DNA of 64,000 bases from Gossypium raimondii. Its lineage: Eukaryota > Streptophyta > Magnoliopsida > Malvales > Malvaceae. The notes beneath the pieces are model-generated. The model made no database searches, had not been told where the DNA came from, and saw only the letters and a program-made list of their open reading frames with translations. Location: the NCBI RefSeq assembly GCF_025698545.1, contig NC_068576.1:55774094-55838093 (forward strand), read 5' to 3'. Positions 35,578 to 47,835 of this stretch are shown here, piece after piece. A program made the position numbers and the translations under genes. The first letter of the stretch is position 1; each line of letters starts with the position of its first letter.

Positions 35578-37717
35578 TGAGGATTTCTATCTGCGTTTGG
35601 TTCAAAGGATACGAAGGGCGTAAAGCAAGTAGAATTTAAATTTGTAGTTTTCGGTGGGGGAGGAATGGTAATCCGAAGCTAAGGTTCGGGATGGGACGAG
35701 CCTTAACGAGTGGTACGGAAAACGAGGGATGCGCTAATTTATTGCTTTGGCTTCGTTTTTAAAGGCTAAAACTACATAAAATCCTAAATTTTACCGTTTA
35801 TTTGAATAAAAAAGCGTAAGGACTAATGTTGAAAAATTTTATTTTATAGTCAGTAAAAAATAAATAAATTAAATCTTTAAATTAGCACTTAATTTTTTTA
35901 GAAATTGTTGACATAAAAGCTAAACCTTCCAAAATGATCATATAAAGGTTTAAAATCTACAAAAGTATTTAAACAATGGCTTTTTATGCACTTTAGTCCA
36001 GTTGGTACATTCTACTCCACCACTCACCTCGTTTCATTACGGATGTATAATCCTAAAATTCACTTTCACCTCCATGAATGTTACATGCATCCATCTCCAC
36101 TCCACTTCAATTTAATTTTTGATACTTGTCTTTAATATTTTCAATGTTTTTAAAGTCAAGTAAATATTTGAACATGAAATATATAGATTTTTGTAATACT
36201 TTATTACATTTCTACCCTTTAATAGCTATATATACAAAGGATAAAATGGTAATTTCATATAGTGGGTCGCGACGGGGCAAACAATTACCATAACCACTTC
36301 ATACCCATTATGCCAAAAAAAAAAATCCACTTCACCTTACATCCACTTTTTAAAAAAAAAAATTTGTCCCATTCAAAGTAGATCCGTTCAAAATCCATCA
36401 AGTAGTTTGGATTTTTGTTATCCCTATTTATGAATCTTGAGATGAATTCATTAACTTTTTATGTAACATTAATTAATTACCATTATTTAGAAGGTTTTAA
36501 TGTAAAAGACGAGGTTAAAATATAAAAAACCATCTCAAAGTTAATATATATGATTAAATTAAAATTAAGTTTTAAACAAACTTACATCCAATGAGATATT
36601 GACTTAATGACAACGTTAAGTATTTATAAACTTTAAGATTTTATATTCGAGCTTCACATATTTATGTAAATCATGTGTGAGTTTTGAATTCATATTTATT
36701 TTTGTTTATGTTCCACCGTCTGTAGTTATTGTATAGATTTATTTTAGTATAAGTCTATATACATTCAACTTATCCAATTGTGCTTTATAAATGATAAATT
36801 ATTGTTGTAGTTATTTAAATGTATTTTTATAATTGTGACCTTCTTGAATGTAATAAAAATATAGAATAATAAGTAATAAATGATAAAGTGATTTTATTAA
36901 TTTTAATCAAATAAACTTTTTGGGTTATTGGATTTTCATCAAATCTCAAGGGATAATTGGGTTTTCTTAAACCACAATAAATAAACAATTTTCTTATCAA
37001 ACTTGACAACATACTGAACTTTGGAAAAAAAACCACTTTACATTTAAAAATTCTTATTTTGATATTATAAATTTATAATTAGTGTTTAAAAAATAAATTT
37101 GTATTTCACCTTCCAAAGTTATAGTTTTCCTATAAAATTTATATCTTTTCTATGATAAAATTAGTCTCAAATTTTTATTCATATTAGTCTTGAAATTTAG
37201 TAGTTTTCCGAATTTAAAATGTGCCGTGTCATCACTAGAATTTTAGAAAATGAAAATTCAAAAATTCATTATACCTTTTAATTTTTCTTAAATTTTATAA
37301 ATATTTTAAAAATTTTAAATAATAATACGGTATAATTTCAAAATGTCAGAATTCAAGTTGAATAACTAAAATATAAACAAATAATCACTTCATATTTGAA
37401 CTTTTTGGCTTTTCCTTGGCTTATTTCCCATGATTTAAATTATATATAAAAAAAAGGTATTTTATATAACCAGATACCTCTCCTTTAGAAAAGGAAAACT
37501 AATGGAAAGATTTCCATTTCTTCTCCCTTTGAAAAATATGTGGCAAAGCCACGATAAAGATTAAAGAGCATAGCAAGCAACATTTTTTATTAACTTTTTT
37601 AAATGAGATTTATAAAAGAAACAAGATTATTCGGTCATGATTTTCAATGTTTCAACTCCAAATTTCTATCGAATAATGTAAATTTATATACAATTTTTTT
37701 AATAGAATACCTGAGAT
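35578..37717. other. Intergenic, reticulon upstream region
   Basis: 35578 to about 35750 is the comparatively GC-rich reticulon promoter/leader. About 36000-36430 resembles a dispersed repeat with a GTGGGTCGCGACGGGGCAAA centre and CCACTTCA-rich flanks, boundaries not resolved. The rest is AT-rich with no gene seen. Confidence 0.45.
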
Positions 37718-38095
37718 TAGACCTGTCCATGGGCCGGGCCGGGTTTGGACCGAGCCCAAAATTTTTTTGGCCCAACTCTTAGGCCAGGCCCGGCCCGAAA
37801 TATGGGCCTGAAATTTTGCCCAGGCCCGGCCCGGACCGATTTTTAATAAACACAAAAAATATTTTTAAAATAAAAAATAAAAAAATATTTTTAAAGTATT
37901 TTAAAATTTAAAAATAAAAATAAAAAATATATATTTATTATATTCGGGCCAGGCCGGGCCCGGGCCAAAAAAGTTGAGCCCGAGCCTGAGCCCGGTCCAT
38001 TTTTTAAACGGGCCTCATTTTTTTACCCAAGCCCATATTTCGGGCGGACCGTCGGGCCAGGCCGAACCGGGCCGCCCGGCCCATGGACAGGTCTA
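37718..38095. mobile_element. hAT MITE with GC-rich termini (copy 1)
   Basis: A 378-bp element with ends TAGACCTGTCCATGGGCCGG and its inverted partner. A perfect 8-bp target duplication cctgagat lies at 37710-37717 and 38096-38103. The 8-bp TSD and TA-starting TIR indicate the hAT superfamily. The outer arms are GC-rich (GGCCCGGCCC repeats) around an A/T-only core (about 37840-37940). No coding capacity. Confidence 0.88.
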
Positions 38096-38182
38096 CCTGA
38101 GATGGTGACAATGAAGTGTTAATTAATTAACAGCAGTTTAGTGATAATGATGAAAAAGATAAATAATAATAATAATAATATT

Positions 38183-38510
38183 AGTATTGAGAGTTAGATT
38201 ATATTTTATCTCGTTTATTTAAAAAATGTGTAAATTAATAATTGTATATTAGATTAAAGAGTAATTTAATTCTTTATGTTAAAAAATTTATCCACTTTTA
38301 TTTTAAAAATTGACGTGACTAATAGAATAATCAAATAATTTTACGTGGCGTGCTAGGTGTACCTATTCTAACGTATGAAAACTGGTTTTTAATAGCGAGA
38401 AATTAATGGAATTTTAAATAAAAGAATCACTTTACTCTTTAATCAAATGTATATAAATTAATTTACTATTTTTAATAAAGATATGATACAATCTTATTTT
38501 TAATAAAAAA
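38183..38510. repeat. Palindromic MITE, family of about 300 bp (copy)
   Basis: Has TTAGATTAAAGAGTAATTTA, TTTTACGTGGCGTGCTAGGT and a complementary second arm ACTCTTTAATCAAATGTATA. Same family as the 50.4-kb copy, whose TSD could be read. Confidence 0.55.
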
Positions 38511-38705
38511 AACTCAAATATATTAAAAAAGCAAAAAGAAATAATTAAAAATAATAATCCATTTTGCAGGTTACCATCATGATTTAGGGCGCAGAATCTT
38601 GGAAGTAACCCATGATAATTATTATGCCATGCTCAATGCTAAGAGATTCTTGTACATTCTTTCAACACAAAAATGTGTTTGTCTTTGAATATCTATATTA
38701 TTAGG

Positions 38706-39070
38706 TAAAATTATTATAGAGGTTTTTATTGTAGGAGTTAATTTATATTTATTTTTATTTAAAATAATAAATTAGTGTACATATGATAGATTAAGAAGTA
38801 AATTGATTTTTTTATAAAATTTAATCTATTTATACAATTAAAATTAATGTAGTTAATAAAATAACCGAGATAGTAACACATGGCATGCCATACATACCTC
38901 GTGTTGACGTATAAAGGCCGATTTTTAATAGTAGAAGTGGATGGATTTTTTTATTGAATGACTAATTTACTTTTGATTTAACATATAGTGATTAATTTAT
39001 CCATTTTTAAATGAAAAATAACAATATACAATTTAACTCTTAATAATTAATTTCATTCTACTTTTACTTA
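38706..39070. repeat. Palindromic MITE, family of about 300 bp (copy)
   Basis: ATAGAGGTTTTTATTGTAGG start, ACACATGGCATGCCATACAT centre, TAGTAGAAGTGGATGGA, and a second arm ending near CTACTTTTAC. It lies only about 200 bp from the previous copy, in the same orientation. Confidence 0.55.
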
Positions 39071-39399
39071 TATTATTATATTTTTTTTAATCAAAACCTA
39101 TATAATTATCATTACCTTTGGTGATTTTGAGTTTGATATAAAATAATGTTGAAAAAATATCATTTTTGATGAGTGAGGACCAAATTTAGATTCGAGGAAT
39201 GATGGCCAAATCCAAGTCCAACCATATAATCTTAGCTTTAGCTTTTCTTATGCCGAATTCCGGCTACGAAATCGCACCAACTTGACTCTGTCTTTTGAGC
39301 CACACAGTGACATAGCCTCATGGTCACCATTGACAACAATCACATATATCGTATTCTTTATTTATTTTAAAATTTTAATTCATATTAATGTATTTATTA

Positions 39400-40659
39400 G
39401 GGTTTTTTACCCAAATAATATTTTAAAAAAATACCTAAATGGCATGTTAAAAGAATTATATTGCAAAATGATACATTCAAATGGGTGGAGGGTGGTGCAT
39501 AGGCGGCGCCACCCTGATTCTGACACAATCTAATTAAAAAAAAGGGGTATAGGGGTGTGGTGCCTATCTGATAGGCGACACCAGTGACCCCTATCTGATT
39601 GGCGGCACACCTAGTATTTGCCCCCCCACTCCCCCATCCGGCTCATTTTTGTAAGGTATTATTTGGTTAAAAAAGAGCTATTAAGGTATGTTTGTATTTT
39701 TATTTATTCATAATTTATTTTTAATGTTTATTGAAGTAAAAAAGCCTATTTATGTTATGTACAAAGAATGTTTTATTTTTTATGTAATTTATTTGTTTTG
39801 TGCGTTTTAGGTTGATTAGATTTATTTTTTATGAAATTTATTTGGCATGTTATTTTTATTATTTTAATATTTTTTCTATTTTTATGTAGGTAAAAGATGA
39901 GACCATTGATATGGAATTTGGAATTTATGAGATAAATTAGGAATTAGTTTATATGTTCTAATTTTTAAAGATTTTATAATTGAGAATAAGAGTTTATGTT
40001 TTTAAATTTTATTTTATTTTTTATAAATATTAAAAATAAAATTTCTTTTAAAGTTCTATGCAAAAGAATTATATTTTTGACAATAATTAAGTTGGCATGT
40101 TATTATATATATTATATTTTAAACCAAAACATTTTACTTATTATCATTTTAAAATAATAATAAAAATATTTGTATTTATTATGTATTGTTTATGTTATGT
40201 TTTGTTATATTTTTATTGGCATGTTATTTTATTATTTTAATATAAATTTTTGTTTATTATGTAAGTAAAAGATTAAACCATTGAGATTGAATTTGTGAAT
40301 GAGACCATTAAGTTGGAATTTATAAGATATATTTATTTTGTTAATGTAGTATAGCAAAAAATATGATGTGGACAAATCTGTTTGGTATTTTTTTGTAATT
40401 AAAAGCAATGTATAAAATTTAGTTATTTTAATAAATATTTCAAATGAGCCGGATGGGGGAATGGGGGGAATACTAGGTGTGCCGCCTATCAGATAGGCAC
40501 CACACCCCTATACCCTTTTTTTTTTAATGAAATTGTGTCAAAATTAGGGTGGCGCCCCTATGCACCACCCTTCACCCATTTGAATGTACCATTTTGGTAT
40601 ATAATTCTTGCAACATGCCATTTATGTATTTTTTTAAATATTATTTGAGTAAAAAACCC
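39400..40659. mobile_element. Long-TIR MULE with GC-rich arm segments
   Basis: A 1260-bp element. The left end GGGTTTTTTACCCAAATAAT and inverted right end GGGTTTTTTACTCAAATAAT differ at one position in 20. The arms pair for about 220-250 bp and include GGTGGTGCATAGGCGGCGCC and GTGGTGCCTATCTGATAGGC. Flanks are tatttatta (39391-39399) and tatttgtca (40660-40668), 7 of 9 identical. The 0.8-kb AT-rich interior has no transposase. Confidence 0.78.
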
Positions 40660-40668
40660 TATTTGTCA

Positions 40669-41784
40669 ATTAATTATATATTCAATCGTTTTAAAAAATA
40701 AATTATTTTTTCAAATATTTAGCAAGATATTTGAAGAAATGTACTGTTATGGTACTTGACTATGTACATATTAACATCAGTACACTGACGATGTACGGGA
40801 CAAAATTGAAGAAATTGTACATTTTTATTTATATTTTTTTGGTTCATTGATCATTCAAAATCTATACAAAAACAAAAAGACGGTACCACCCATTGACTGA
40901 CCAACCGCGACAGCCATCAAGTAAGGCGCCTGGTGCGATTACGTTAATCACCATCGAACACTATCATTGACAGATTTCCGACAACAACGCCGACGTCCCA
41001 ACAGTAAGAGCAAAGGCTCTGAAAATCGAGTAGAAAATAAAAGAAAAGAAAAGAAAACAACAACAACAAGAGAACAGTAGATCTGAGGTGGTGGAATGGA
41101 CTGTCTCTTGACTTGTGCCTTGGATGGTTCGGCCTCCAATGCCTCTAGTTGCCCACCTATGATGTAGTTGTGGAACCCGACTTCAAGTTTGTACTACTAT
41201 TGTTTGAGGTTAGGCATGTGGTTATATTTATTATTTATAATTTTATTATTTTTGAAAGGTTTAAAATGATTTTTTTTTTGTTTTGAATTAAAGTATAAAT
41301 TAGGTTAATTGTTGTCTTCCTCTTTCAACTTTGTCCACGATATAAAAGAAATCAGTGATTAAGTCCCTTGGGGTTTAAATCCTGTTATTATCATCCCTGT
41401 CATCTAATTTTTATATTTAATTTATTACATCTCCAATAGTTTATATCCTTAATCATTACATTCTAATTTAAAGCAACTCTCTAAAGGTTGAGTATTGAAG
41501 AAGAAAAAAGAAAATACCCTAATGGTCAGCTTTTAAAATAAAAAGGTCGTGCATACCATAAACATGGCCACGAATCTTTAAAAGAATAATGGAAATATTA
41601 TCTTTTAAGATAATCATTCTTTCTCACCATTTAAAAATGAAGATCCAAATAGGATGGAGGTCAAATTTTGGAATATAAATAGGTATAATTGATGGTGTGA
41701 TTTGAGATGCAAATAATTTGGTGTGTTTGGAATTTGCAAAGAATATAGGATTCCGTAACGCATATGAGGTAAAACTTTGAGGCA
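40669..41784. other. Intergenic, no gene recognised
   Basis: About 40860-41160 is less AT-rich and contains a 63-codon minus-strand open frame with a hydrophobic Val/Phe stretch, but there is no family resemblance or splice context to support a gene. About 41300-41460 is anonymous AT-rich DNA. Confidence 0.4.
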
Positions 41785-41792
41785 TATTTGAT

Positions 41793-42497
41793 TAGGGGTG
41801 TGCATTTGGTTAACCGACCCGAAATAGTTATAACCGAATTAACCGATCTTTCAAATTTTTTAACCGTTAACCGAACCGAATTTAAAAAAAAAACATTAAC
41901 CGAACCAAAATTTTTTCGGTTAATTAGGTCAGTTAACCGAATTAACCGAAAATTGTATGGTTTTTATTTTTGGTTAAAAATTAACCGAATTAACTGAATT
42001 ACCCGAATTAAATCACTACATAATTAAAAACATTACATAAGTCTTTAAATCACTACATAATTAAAAACATTACATAATTCTTGAAATTAACACACAATTG
42101 AAATGTAAGTCTTTAATATTCTCCATTTATATTAATTTCTTCTCTCCAAAAAATCTCCATTTGTATTAAACCTAAAAAAATAAAAAATAAAAACATGTAT
42201 AATTGGGTAGATACTTAGAATTAGACTTTAGTTTTAGTTTTATTGGGTTGGGTAATTGGGTAGACTTTAGTTTTAGTTTTATTGGGTTGGGTTGGATACT
42301 TTTATTTATTAATTTTTTCAATTAACTGAAAAAATTCGGTTAACCGACCGGTTTCGAACCGAATTAACCGTTAACCGAAAAATCATAAAAAAAATTAACC
42401 AACCCCTGACCGAAAAAATTCGGTTAACCGACCGATTAACCGAATTCGGTCGGTTAACCGAATTTTTTCGGTTTTACCTGAATTATGCACACCCCTA
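41793..42497. mobile_element. hAT element, 705 bp, GGTTAACCGA-iterated arms
   Basis: Ends TAGGGGTGTGCATTTGG and inverted TAGGGGTGTGCATAATTC. Flanks tatttgat (41785-41792) and tacttgat (42498-42505), 7 of 8 identical. Both arms are iterations of GGTTAACCGAATT and its complement, so each arm is itself partly palindromic. No coding. Confidence 0.82.
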
Positions 42498-42505
42498 TAC
42501 TTGAT

Positions 42506-42860
42506 GGTTTTGAACAGGCTTTAGAAGCTTTATTGTCAAGATGTGTTGTTAGAATCAGATTATTTGGAAGCGTTGCACCATATAAAGGAGAACCTGATAA
42601 TTAATCAACCGGAATCGCATGTCATAAATGCGATTCGAGATTTGTTAAGGTGTGTTTGGAGTGCCAGTTTAATTCATGTGTTTCGTGAATGTAATAGGTT
42701 GGTTGATTGTTTAGCAAATGCTACAGAAGGAATGGACATTAACTTTCACCTTTGATCTCAACCCCCTGATCTTACTCTAAATGTGCTGCATGGAAATCTA
42801 ACCAGTTTATCTGTTTTTAGATTAATTATCACGTAATAGTTTAGAATGTTTTTTTTTTTT
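42506..42860 (+). pseudogene. LINE 3' fragment: RNase H relic
   Basis: Reads LLESDYLEALHHIKENLI, then VINAIRDLLRCVWSASLIHV and FRECNRLVDCLANATEGMD, the C-terminal half of the LINE RNase H domain (ESD with catalytic Asp; HVxREcNxxxDcLA). A TGA at 42753-42755 replaces the Trp codon of the 50.5-kb relative. Beyond it the frame continues (SQPPDLTLNVLHGNLTSL) to TAA at about 42836, then a T/A-rich tail and (GAA)n. It abuts the right target duplication of the hAT element, so the hAT may have inserted into the LINE. Confidence 0.65.
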
Positions 42861-45800
42861 AACAAAGAAGAAGAAGAAGAAGAAGATCCACATAACACAA
42901 TTAAGTAATGTACGAAGCAATATTATCTAAATTTAAATTCTAACATTGATAATAGTAAACGCCCAACTTTGTATAAAATATGTATTATAAAGTAATTATA
43001 TAGGGTATATGGGTAAAAATACGAGGTATTTGTATTAAGAGTTTGATTGCATTTTGTCTATTTTACTTAAAAGATGTGAAATTAGTTTTATACATTAAAT
43101 TAAAGAGTAAACTTATTATTTTTGTTAAAATTTCATTCATTTGTACTATTAAAAGCGGCATGGTTGGTGAATAACTAGACAATAACATATGATGCACAAT
43201 TTTTAACAATAAAATAAATAAATTTTTAATGAAAGACTAATTTACTTATTTTTAAATAAAGAGATAAAATATAATTTAACTTTTAATACAAATAGCCTCT
43301 ATAAAACTTTTACCAGGTATAAGTTGATTTGCTTTTTATTTGATTCTTGTACACATTGTTGTTTGTAGCAAACTTCTACTTTTTTGGATAATAAAATACA
43401 CATTTATCCAAAATAAATAAAAATATTGATTAAAGTATATAAGTTCAGTAACCATAGATTAGCAATTGAATATTATATTTGATAACTATAATAATATAAT
43501 AATCACCAATTTTCTTTTGTTTGCTTACTGGGAAAACAGATAAGAAAGAACCCTATGATATTGTCCAAAGGGAAGTAGAAAATTAAAGGCTTAATGTTCT
43601 TACTCTTTTCTTTTTCCTTTTATTTATTTTTCCTTTTTATACTTTATATTTAGCATCTAAGAAAGAAAAGAAAAGAAAAGAAAAGAAAAGAAAAAAGAAC
43701 CCTTCAAAGTCGTATGCTTAAGGTTACTTTCGTTTCTTTTGAGCTTAAGTTCTTATACTTTTATTATGACTTTCATAGTAAAAAGAACATTGAAGATTTG
43801 AAAAACATTCAAACGAAATCATTATCGTATTTGTTATTATCAAAATTAGGTTTTCAGAATTGAATCGGTTGAACTGTTAGACTTTCAGTTTATCGATTTG
43901 ACTATAGTTTGATTAAATAAATCATTAAAAAAATGAGTAAATTACATTAGGAATCATCTAACTAGTTTTGGTCACCTCAACTATAGAAAGTTACAAAATG
44001 ATCACTCAACTATTAGTAATTTTTCTGGGGACACCCAACTTTAAAAAGTTACAAAATGGTCACTCAACTTGTCTTTTTTGGTTACCCAATTATCTTTGAT
44101 TTTTGGGTGTTTCCATTTTTACATTAGTCGGTTAGTGATCAAAAAAGACAAAATTAAATAGTTAGATGACTATTTTATAACTTTTCATAATTTGATGTTT
44201 AAAAAAGAAAAAAAAAAGAAACCATGAATGACCTCTACTACAGTTTGCTTTTAAAAATGAAAGTATTAAAAAATTAATTCAATCGACTCGTAACAAATTG
44301 TAAGTTAACCAATCTGATGCCAGACCAATCCGATTTAATTCAAAGATGAATGTGAGTAAAATCACCAAATTTTATAGGTAAGAGTTGGACCTATTGACCT
44401 AAATTCAACTCCAAAAAAAGATGTAGAGGTTGGACTTGGACCTCTTCAAAGTTGAAAGGCAAAAGCTTTAGGTTTTCTATGAAAGGAAAAAGGCTCCAAA
44501 AGCATTTACATTTGTCTTTGCCATTGCCATTGCCATTGCCCTTGCCTTTACCTTAAAAGAAAAAGAACCCCACATTGGCTTTTCTTTTAAGACCATGTGC
44601 CACCATAAGTAAACTCTTTTTTTTTTTTTTTTCATTTCTCAGCTAACCCCTAACGTTTCCATTTTTTTTTTGTGTGTGTTGTTCTTTTTGGCTTTTTTCT
44701 ATTCCATTTTGCTTTTGTTTTTATAAAAAAAAATGGCTCTTTTTGGATGTTTGTCGTCAGCCTCGTAAATCTCTTTTCTATAAACATATAATAATCCGTC
44801 AGTCAAACTACCTCTGCCATTTTAAAAGCCTTTTCTTTCTTTCTCCTGCTCCACGCGCTCCTCTTATTGCCTTTCTTTAATGAGATAAAATAATATTTAG
44901 TCTCTGAATTTAATAATTTTTTCAATCCTTAAAACTTTTTTAGTTCATATTAGTTTTAAATTTTTTTATGTATCTAGTTATTAAATTTGGATTCTATTAA
45001 GATATGATAACATAACATTATAAGATTGTTCCATATCGAGATTGCGTCACATAATTGCATTAATATCTTTAAAAAATTGTATAAAATCCAAAAATAAAAA
45101 AAAAATTCTTAAAAAATAATGAAATATAATTGGGTCTGATAATTTATTTATTATTCATTATTATAAATAATTTAAATAAAATAAAAGATTTTGTTATTAT
45201 TTAATAATTCAAATCTAAACAAATCGATGAAAAGGACAATAGGATTAGCCAAAAGTTTGGTTTCTTCCGACATTGCCCCCAACATTTTAAAACATTTGAG
45301 TTGACTTCAAAGTCTCCCAAGAAAAATTGCACCCCCAACCCACAATTTCTTCACGCAATTTCATTATCATCTTTGAATTACACCTCTAAATAATTTCTTT
45401 TTTAGAAAAGTCAACAATGTACAAATAACTAATGCATAACCTAATGTGAAAAGAACAATTAAAAAAAGAGAGAGAAGACCAAGATGTGGCTCAATTAATT
45501 TATCATCATTGATTTTTTTTAATTGTTTGTTATTATAAATAGTGTACACGTATAAATATATATCCGAGTAATTATAGCATAGAATTGAATCAATACAAGG
45601 TACAACAGACGAAGAATCGAAAATAATTATAACAAAACCTATATATGGGATATAGATATCAGAATTGTGCATTGTGCGACTCAAACCAGAGTATGGTCCA
45701 AAGCTTCTACCTTAACCAACAATGTCAATACCTCATTGGAATTTAGTCCCTGTACAAGATCAAAACTTGAAATTCAATTATTTTACTTTTTAAATTTTAA

Positions 45801-46186
45801 ATTTCAAAATTCAGATTTAATTGTTAACACTGTTAAATAGAAATAGGACTAAATTATAAAACTATGAATAAGGGAAGGATTGATACAAAATTTTATTTTT
45901 TTACGGAGTTATATAAATAAATATTGGCGTGTAACGTAGAAACAAAAAGTAGTGTACGAAAAACAAAACCTGATACTGGACAAACGGAAAAACTAAAAGG
46001 TAAACCCGTAATTGAAAAGATTGTTGGTACGTTTTGTTCTACGATTTAATGTTCCAACGATGAAAACATAATAATATTATTAACAAAAAGCTTTAAAAAT
46101 ATATCTATAAAAAAATAGTCATATAAATGGGGGGTGATTTACCTATATGCCCCCCCAAAAAGAAATTAGACCATTTATCTTATTTT
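42861..46186. other. Intergenic with repeats, no gene recognised
   Basis: Contains (GAA)n at about 42867-42886, a palindromic-MITE copy at 43017-43320, (GAAAA)n at about 43661-43696, a MITE relic at about 43935-44215 (TTACAAAATGGTCACTCAAC motifs), and a TTGCCA hexanucleotide repeat at about 44518-44546. A 105-codon minus-strand frame at 45367-45684 is AT-rich and unlike any family I know. Confidence 0.45.
43017..43320. repeat. Palindromic MITE, family of about 300 bp (copy)
   Basis: ACATTAAATTAAAGAGTAAA, TTTCATTCATTTGTACTATT and a second arm ending TAATACAAATAGCCTCTATA then ACTTTTAC. Shorter in the middle than the 50.4-kb copy. Confidence 0.5.
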
Positions 46187-46498
46187 TTAAAAATTGTATC
46201 GACATACAGGACGTGTTTTCACCTTTTTTTTAAATAATCGTCGCGATTCGTCTAATTTTTGCGGCGGAGGAGGTTTTTTCTCAGAGACGATAGAATCAAT
46301 CCATTGGCGTTTGGAGTTGGGAGTCGAATCCTCGAGAGGAACAACAGCAACGATCACAATGGTGAATGAAGGAACGGCAGGGATTGAGACGGAGGGTACG
46401 ACAACAGCAATCAGTTGAGGTAGCAAAGAGGAGGAATTAAAATCTTCTTCCTCTTCTTCTAACAACTCCCCGTCCTCTTCGTCGTTACTGTTGAGCAT
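46187..46498 (-). pseudogene. Possible truncated GeBP/STOREKEEPER-like fragment
   Basis: A 103-codon open frame with coding-like composition: acidic start MLNSNDEEDGELLEEEEEDF, a Val/Pro-rich middle, then NSKRQWIDSIVSEK and DESRRLFKKK. The acidic N terminus and DESRRLF resemble the region just before the DNA-binding domain of GeBP/STKL proteins, but the domain itself is missing: the frame runs into KKKVKTRP and stops. It is the most GC-rich intergenic patch here. Could be a captured or decayed gene fragment, or chance. Low confidence. Confidence 0.3.
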
Positions 46499-47835
46499 GT
46501 CGTCGTTGCCGCATATATCGATACATTTATAAAAAAAAATTTCTTATTTAATATCAAATAATTTGTCACCTACAGATGTCGAGAAACGTAAATTTGGTAG
46601 GGAGAAGAATTAAAATACCAAATTGAAAAGATTTAAGTATGAAATTGAATATTAAAATTAACCTTAGGTACAAAAGAGTGTATTAATCAATTATTTTTTC
46701 AAATTTTGATGAAGAAATTGTAAACAAAGGAATAGGTAAAGGGGGTAGAAAAGTACAAAAGAGATAAAGAAAGGTAGTGATGGAGACCAGTGCGCATGTA
46801 AATCCAGGATTCCATTTTTTATTTTTTTTTTACTGAGGGAAAGTTTCTGAATGGCAAAGCGAAAAAAAAGGCTGAGCCCCAATGCCTGCAATTCACTGTG
46901 TTTTTCTGAATTTATAAATAAAAACTTGTTATTTATTTATTTTCTGTTGCGTAAGCCTATGATAAATATGATCCTTTTTTATTTACGGACTAAAATTTTG
47001 CATCATTTGCAAAAAGATTTTGTCTTTCATTTCACTCGCAAGCTCCATTCACGTGCTCTACCTTTTCCATCTCTCTCTCTCTCTCTCTGTATCACGCAAC
47101 CTATACTCAACCATTCCCTCTGTAAATTTGCAATTTTAGAAAAAGGGTAACTACAAACAAATTTTAGTTTATTTTGGTATCTAAATTTGATAATTAGGTT
47201 TATTTTAGTTTACGAACTGGGCAAATGTAAAAATTCGATTTCTTTTAAAAGAAAATCTCAAGATTTTGATTGTTGGAAATTAGACTGGATCGATCAATCA
47301 AATTTATTGAATTGGGGATTGAGCATTATATTAGTCCGAAAAAAGAGTTTAATTGAATCGAGCTAAAAAATATAGTTTTTCTCTATTTTTAAAATAATTT
47401 TGCTTTTATGAAAATTTTAAGAATCTATTTAATTAAAACTTGGTTTAAGGACTATGCAAATGGACTAATTATTAAGTTTAGGGAGTCAAAGTTATATTAA
47501 CCAAAAAAACCTCATCAGTGTTGAAAAAGCAAAGGCTGCAAAGCTAATAAGCTAATATCCCTATCTCTCTCTTTCTAATACGAATCTCTTTGTAAAAAGT
47601 GGTATCAAAAGCTTACCTCACTCTCTCCCCTGAAACACCATTTTCAATTCCTGTCATTGAAACCCCATCAAAGGCAGTGCAATGCCCCTCTTTCTCTCTC
47701 TCCTGCTTTTTTAAATGCTTTTAATCCCTCCCCTAGCCTCCAAATGAAACCCTAAAAGAACCCACCCTCGTCTCCTCTTTGGATTCTCTGTCTTCTCTGT
47801 TTTCCCCCGTGTTCTATTTTTTGAGTTTTACAGCC
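46499..47835. other. MAKR5 upstream region
   Basis: Presumed promoter and leader of the MAKR5-like gene, with (CT)n tracts at about 47069-47089 and 47690-47703. Such pyrimidine runs are common in plant core promoters and leaders. No convincing TATA box was picked, and no gene seen. Confidence 0.4.

Noticed and set aside
37652-37855. Minus-strand frame rich in Gly/Pro/Trp (also 52816-53007)
   Set aside because: Lies within the hAT MITEs; product of their GC-rich palindromic arms, not a gene.
45367-45684. 105-codon minus-strand frame
   Set aside because: AT-driven hydrophobic composition, no motif, no neighbouring exons.
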